The translations under genes were made by a program, and so were the position numbers. Shown here one piece after another: positions 6,691 to 10,205 of a DNA stretch of 10,205 bases. The notes under the pieces are model-generated. The model ran no database searches. It had not been told where the DNA came from and saw only the letters and a list, made by a program, of their open reading frames with translations. The number at the start of each line of letters is the position of its first letter. Positions within the stretch are counted from its first letter, which is position 1. Source of the DNA: an uncultured Prevotellaceae bacterium (GTDB lineage Bacteria > Bacteroidota > Bacteroidia > Bacteroidales > Bacteroidaceae); the NCBI GenBank assembly GCA_946624335.1, contig CAMOSA010000086.1, forward strand, positions 1-10,205, written 5' to 3'.

Positions 6691-9600
6691 ATGTGTATGG
6701 AAAACCGCTTTAGCACAACTGCTAAGTACACAGTGCGTGCGCTATGCGTACTCGCTGTTTGCGGACTTTCTTCGGCATGCAAGGATGAATACCGGTGGGA
6801 CGATGAGAAACCCACATGGCTCAACACGAGCATCTACGAAAGTCTGCAGAACGGCATGAAGGACGAGCATGGTAAAGTCATCCACACGTTCAACAACTAC
6901 GTCAGGTTGTTGGAAGATCCCGATGTCAACCCCGAAGGTGTCCGCAACCTCAAGGACGTGTTGAGCAAGACAGGCTCCAAGACGGTGTTCGTGGCTGATG
7001 ATCAGGCCTGGGATGCCTTCTACAAGGCCAATGCAGCACTGCCCGCAAACAACCCATGGCACAACGCCACCAGCTACGCCAACCTGAGCCCGGCTCAAAA
7101 GAAGCTGCTCATCCACACGAGTATGCTCAACAATGCCATCGTCATGGAGAACCTCGCCAGCAGCGATGGTTCGGGCTCCACGGCACCTATCCGTGGCGAA
7201 TACATGAGACGCTTCACCGATGTCGACCTCGTCGACTCCGTGACCTACCTTCCCGCCAACGAGGTGCCCTTCACCTACAACACCGAAGATATCGCCAACG
7301 GACGTGACTACTGGTCAAGCTTCCGCAACACGGCCGACGGAGGTGACGGTACCGGCATCTACCTCGTTATGGACTCAACGCTCAGCATGATGCTTCACTT
7401 CACACAGGAGCACATGTCGAAAAAGGAGATTACCGATGCTGACTTCGAGATGTTCATGGGACGTAAGCGCGACACTCGAGACGTACACATCTATGATGCA
7501 CTCCTCCTCGAACAGGACGGCGTGGCAGAGAACGGATATGTCAACGTCACCGAGAAGGTCATCAAGCCTCTGCCCAATATGGCAGAGATCATCCGCACCA
7601 ACGGCAAGACGAAGATCTTCAGCCACATGCTGGACCGCTTCTCCTTCCCCTACCCCAACGCTGCCGTCACTCGTGACTACAAGAACCTGCACCCGGATTT
7701 CACTGGTACGATTTATACCAAGAAGTATTTCGCCCTCCGTGGTGCCGGCGGTCGCTCACAGAAGGTAGGCCCCGACGGCAAGACCTTCCAAGACGAGAAG
7801 GGTGAGATCAACCTGCAGTACGACCCGGGATGGAACCAGTTCTTCAATGAGTTCGACACGCGTGCCGACATGGCTGCCATGTTCGTGCCCAATGACGAGA
7901 GTATGTTCGAATACTTCTCGGAGGGCGGCGCTGGTTGGCAACTCATCCAGACCTATGCACCTGACCCATATGCCGAGGTGCCCGAGGGTGATTTCGACGC
8001 CTTGTACAAGAAGATCGACATGATTCCGCTGTCGACGCTGGCAGACCTGCTGAACGTCATCATGTTCAGTTCGTTCAACGGATCGGTGCCCAGCAAGATG
8101 ACCACACTGCGTGACTTCCAGTCGCAGGAGGAGATGTTCACGCCCGACGACATCAACGCCATCGACACCTGCCTCCTGGCATGTAACGGCGCCGTCTACG
8201 TCATGGACAAGGTCTACGGCCCTGCTTCTTATATTTCTGTCGCCGCACCTGCCAACATCAGCACGACGAACCTCATCATGAAATGGGCCATCAATAATGG
8301 TAGCGATGCTTCTGCCGACAAGATGCACATGAACTATTTCGCCTATCTGATGGCCATGCGTTCACGCTTCGCCTTCTTCCTGCCCAGCGATGAGGCACTG
8401 AAGCGCTACTATGACCCCGTCAGCTTCACCAGTACCAAGCCGCGTGTGATTCAGATGTCATACAGAGGTTCCAATACCGCGCTGCCTCTCACGGTCGGAC
8501 GTATCCTCTATCGCTACGACCTCGAGAACGGCGTCATCGGTTCCATCTACAACCTCGACCAGTTGACCGAGAACGAATTGCTGAACCGCCTGAAGGACAT
8601 CCTCGAGAGCCACACCATCGTGCTCGACGGCAACAACCCCATCGACAACGAGGATGAATACTATATCGCCAAGAACCACTCCGCGCTGAAAGTGACGAAG
8701 GACGAGAACAACGAAATCATCAAGGTGCAAGGCGGCTTCCAGCTCGAGAACGAGCGTGCAGGCATCGTCAGCGGCGACCCGGGAACTCACGAGATTGAGG
8801 TGAAGCCCACCAACATCAACCACATGGCGAACGGTAACACCTACGTCATCGAGGACTCCCCCATCATCCCTGCCAGCAAGAGCATCTACGGCATCATACA
8901 CAATGAGTTCGGCGAGCAGTGCAGCGCCTTCTATGACCTCACTGACATGAACTCCAACGAGGATATCATCAAGGCCTGCGGCCTCGAAATCGACAAACTC
9001 GCTGTTTGGCTGGATGCCAAGTCATCAGGTGGTGTGGACTACAATGTCAAGTTCTTCAACAACTATGATTACACCGTGCTTGTGCCGACCAACGAGGCCA
9101 TCGCTGATGCCGAAGCACATGGATTCCCCACATGGGCAAGCATCCGTGCCGACTACGAGAGCCTCCCTGAGGATCCCGAGGATCCCGAGGTGCATATCCT
9201 CAACGGCCAGGACTCGCTCCGTCTGCAGACAAAGATCACCTATCTGAACAACTTCATCCGCTGTCATTTCATCGACGGCAGTCTCTTCGAGGATAAGAGT
9301 GACAAAGCCGAGAATGAATACGTCACACAGAGCTACGACACCGAGAACGGCGTCTTCGTCAAAGTCATCATGAGCCGCAACGGCCAGCAGCTTCGCGTAC
9401 ACGATAATTATGGTGGTGCCAACTACAGCACAGAGGGCGACATGAGAAACATCATGGCTCGCGACATCACCTGTCTGCTCGACCCCAACGGTAACTACAG
9501 CGGTGCCAAGACGTCACCTACGGGACGCTCTTCCATGAACAACATCGTGCTGCAGAGCTCCAGCTTCGCTGTCATCCATCAGATCAACGGCGTGCTCAAC

Positions 9601-9714
9601 CACACAAAGTTAGTCGATGGGCGTCACGATAGCACCTGGGCCACACCCGCCACGTGCAAGAGATACCTCAAATATCACTCCAACCATCCGATAAAAGAAC
9701 ATCCGTATGAATAA
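6691..9714 (+). CDS. Large surface lipoprotein with four fasciclin (FAS1)-like domains
   Basis: The 1007-residue protein begins with a basic region, a hydrophobic core and a lipobox-like LSSA-C30, so it is probably lipidated at Cys30. The residues after it, K31-D-E33, match the K-(D/E)2 surface-export signal known from Bacteroidota, implying display on the cell surface. Four FAS1-like units can be outlined. Their central strands are TVFVADD (98-104), AMFVPND (396-402), AFFLPSD (561-567) and TVLVPTN (795-801). Their closing motifs are NGYVNVTEKV (281-290), NGAVYVMDKV (499-508), NGNTYVIED (714-722) and AVIHQINGVL (960-969). Units are about 200-260 residues, longer than a typical FAS1 domain, so insertions are likely. 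The ATG at 6691 is used; ATG 6697 is equally plausible. FAS1 domains usually mediate adhesion or ligand binding. The gene overlaps the SusC start by 8 nt, pointing to a shared outer-membrane function. The ligand is unknown. Confidence 0.85.
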   Translation: MCMENRFSTTAKYTVRALCVLAVCGLSSACKDEYRWDDEKPTWLNTSIYESLQNGMKDEHGKVIHTFNNYVRLLEDPDVNPEGVRNLKDVLSKTGSKTVFVADDQAWDAFYKANAALPANNPWHNATSYANLSPAQKKLLIHTSMLNNAIVMENLASSDGSGSTAPIRGEYMRRFTDVDLVDSVTYLPANEVPFTYNTEDIANGRDYWSSFRNTADGGDGTGIYLVMDSTLSMMLHFTQEHMSKKEITDADFEMFMGRKRDTRDVHIYDALLLEQDGVAENGYVNVTEKVIKPLPNMAEIIRTNGKTKIFSHMLDRFSFPYPNAAVTRDYKNLHPDFTGTIYTKKYFALRGAGGRSQKVGPDGKTFQDEKGEINLQYDPGWNQFFNEFDTRADMAAMFVPNDESMFEYFSEGGAGWQLIQTYAPDPYAEVPEGDFDALYKKIDMIPLSTLADLLNVIMFSSFNGSVPSKMTTLRDFQSQEEMFTPDDINAIDTCLLACNGAVYVMDKVYGPASYISVAAPANISTTNLIMKWAINNGSDASADKMHMNYFAYLMAMRSRFAFFLPSDEALKRYYDPVSFTSTKPRVIQMSYRGSNTALPLTVGRILYRYDLENGVIGSIYNLDQLTENELLNRLKDILESHTIVLDGNNPIDNEDEYYIAKNHSALKVTKDENNEIIKVQGGFQLENERAGIVSGDPGTHEIEVKPTNINHMANGNTYVIEDSPIIPASKSIYGIIHNEFGEQCSAFYDLTDMNSNEDIIKACGLEIDKLAVWLDAKSSGGVDYNVKFFNNYDYTVLVPTNEAIADAEAHGFPTWASIRADYESLPEDPEDPEVHILNGQDSLRLQTKITYLNNFIRCHFIDGSLFEDKSDKAENEYVTQSYDTENGVFVKVIMSRNGQQLRVHDNYGGANYSTEGDMRNIMARDITCLLDPNGNYSGAKTSPTGRSSMNNIVLQSSSFAVIHQINGVLNHTKLVDGRHDSTWATPATCKRYLKYHSNHPIKEHPYE
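9169..9190 (+). repeat. Short 9-bp tandem repeat coding an acidic-proline linker
   Basis: GAGGATCCC occurs twice in tandem with a partial third copy, encoding EDPEDPE (residues 827-833) in the fourth FAS1-like unit. It probably forms an exposed loop. The repeat is in frame and could gain or lose copies by slippage without breaking the gene. Confidence 0.7.
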
Positions 9715-10205
9715 GCTCATTAAATTATTACTGCTCTGGGTGCTATGTCTCATGACGACCAACGTCAACGCCCAGCAACGACGCATCTCGGGTACCGTGT
9801 CGGATGATTTCGATGTCGTCCCCGGCGCCAACGTCGTCGAACGCGATAAGAACAACCGTATTGTCAGCGCCACCGTCACTGACATGAACGGTAACTTCAC
9901 GCTGAACATCAAGGATCCCAACAACAAGCTGACTGTCACCTTTATGGGTCTGAAGCCCTGGTCACAGCAGATCGGTTCACGATCCGTATTCAAGATCAAG
10001 CTTGCCGATAACACCAAGACGATGAAGGAAGTCGTCAAGCTCGGAAAGAAGAAGCAACAGAGCGGCGGTCTTTCCATCCCCGTGCGCGAGTTGGCTAGTG
10101 CCCACCAGACCTTCAACATGGACGAGATGGAAGGTATGGCCTTCGAGAGCGTTGACCAGGCCCTGCAAGGTCAGATCGCAGGTCTCGACATCGTGGCCAA
10201 CTCCG
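9707..10205 (+). CDS. SusC/RagA-like TonB-dependent outer-membrane receptor (N-terminal part)
   Basis: The first 166 codons are present and the frame continues past the right edge. A signal peptide (basic MNKLIK, Leu-rich core, likely cleavage after NVNA at residue 22) leads into a carboxypeptidase-regulatory-like beta domain at about 27-105, with ISGTVSDD, VVPGANV and TVTDMNGNFTL. The plug domain then begins, marked by SVDQALQGQIAGLDIV at 148-163, which matches the SusC signature (S-x-x-x-ALQG-x-x-AG). SusC proteins are 22-strand barrels, usually near 1000 residues, that import glycans or peptides with energy from TonB-ExbBD. The stretch where SusC proteins usually carry EVVVVGYGTQ reads EVVKLGKKKQ (108-117), so the TonB-box region is divergent. 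The ATG lies within the end of the lipoprotein gene (9707-9714 overlap), implying coupled translation. A SusD gene would usually follow but is out of view. Confidence 0.92.
   Translation, partial: MNKLIKLLLLWVLCLMTTNVNAQQRRISGTVSDDFDVVPGANVVERDKNNRIVSATVTDMNGNFTLNIKDPNNKLTVTFMGLKPWSQQIGSRSVFKIKLADNTKTMKEVVKLGKKKQQSGGLSIPVRELASAHQTFNMDEMEGMAFESVDQALQGQIAGLDIVANS

Noticed and set aside
7756..8328. Minus-strand open frame (190 codons) antisense to the FAS1 lipoprotein gene
   Set aside because: It lies inside a clear plus-strand gene. Its His/Val-rich composition is typical of reverse-complement translation, and no motif is visible.
9610..10119. Minus-strand open frame (169 codons) across the lipoprotein/SusC junction
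   Set aside because: It is antisense to two well-supported coding regions and has no recognisable domain.

Overview
The window reads as a chromosomal segment of a Bacteroidota bacterium, most likely Prevotellaceae. Four things point there: a SusC-type TonB-dependent receptor, a lipoprotein with a Bacteroidota-style surface-export motif, TAnnTTTG-type -7 promoter elements with AT-rich leaders instead of clear Shine-Dalgarno sites, and GC-rich coding DNA broken by very AT-rich intergenic DNA. All genes are on the plus strand. I see no tRNA, rRNA, CRISPR array, insertion sequence or prophage gene.

Region 1 (1-5292) is a tightly packed housekeeping operon. It holds the last 24 codons of an unidentified acidic protein, miaA (tRNA A37 dimethylallyltransferase), a class A bifunctional penicillin-binding protein, and a Pif1/RecD-like DNA helicase with a C-terminal coiled coil and TPR-like tail. 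Two junctions are ATGA stop/start overlaps. The miaA/PBP junction has either a 68-nt gap or a GTGA overlap, depending on the PBP start.

Region 2 (5293-6427) is a single-gene unit. It has a 99-nt intergenic stretch with a -7 element, a secreted glycoside hydrolase family 43-like enzyme, and a strong 16-bp-stem hairpin terminator.

Region 3 (6428-10205) begins with an AT-rich regulatory stretch holding a second TAATTTTG promoter element and a roughly 90-nt leader with a small hairpin. A 1007-residue lipoprotein built from four fasciclin (FAS1)-like units follows. It overlaps by 8 nt the start of a SusC/RagA-like TonB-dependent receptor that runs off the window. The two proteins are probably translationally coupled and may act together at the outer membrane, the lipoprotein taking the place where a SusD partner would be expected, although in the usual order SusD follows SusC. 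This pair is the least ordinary part of the window. Its ligand cannot be read from the sequence, and whether a SusD gene follows lies outside the window.
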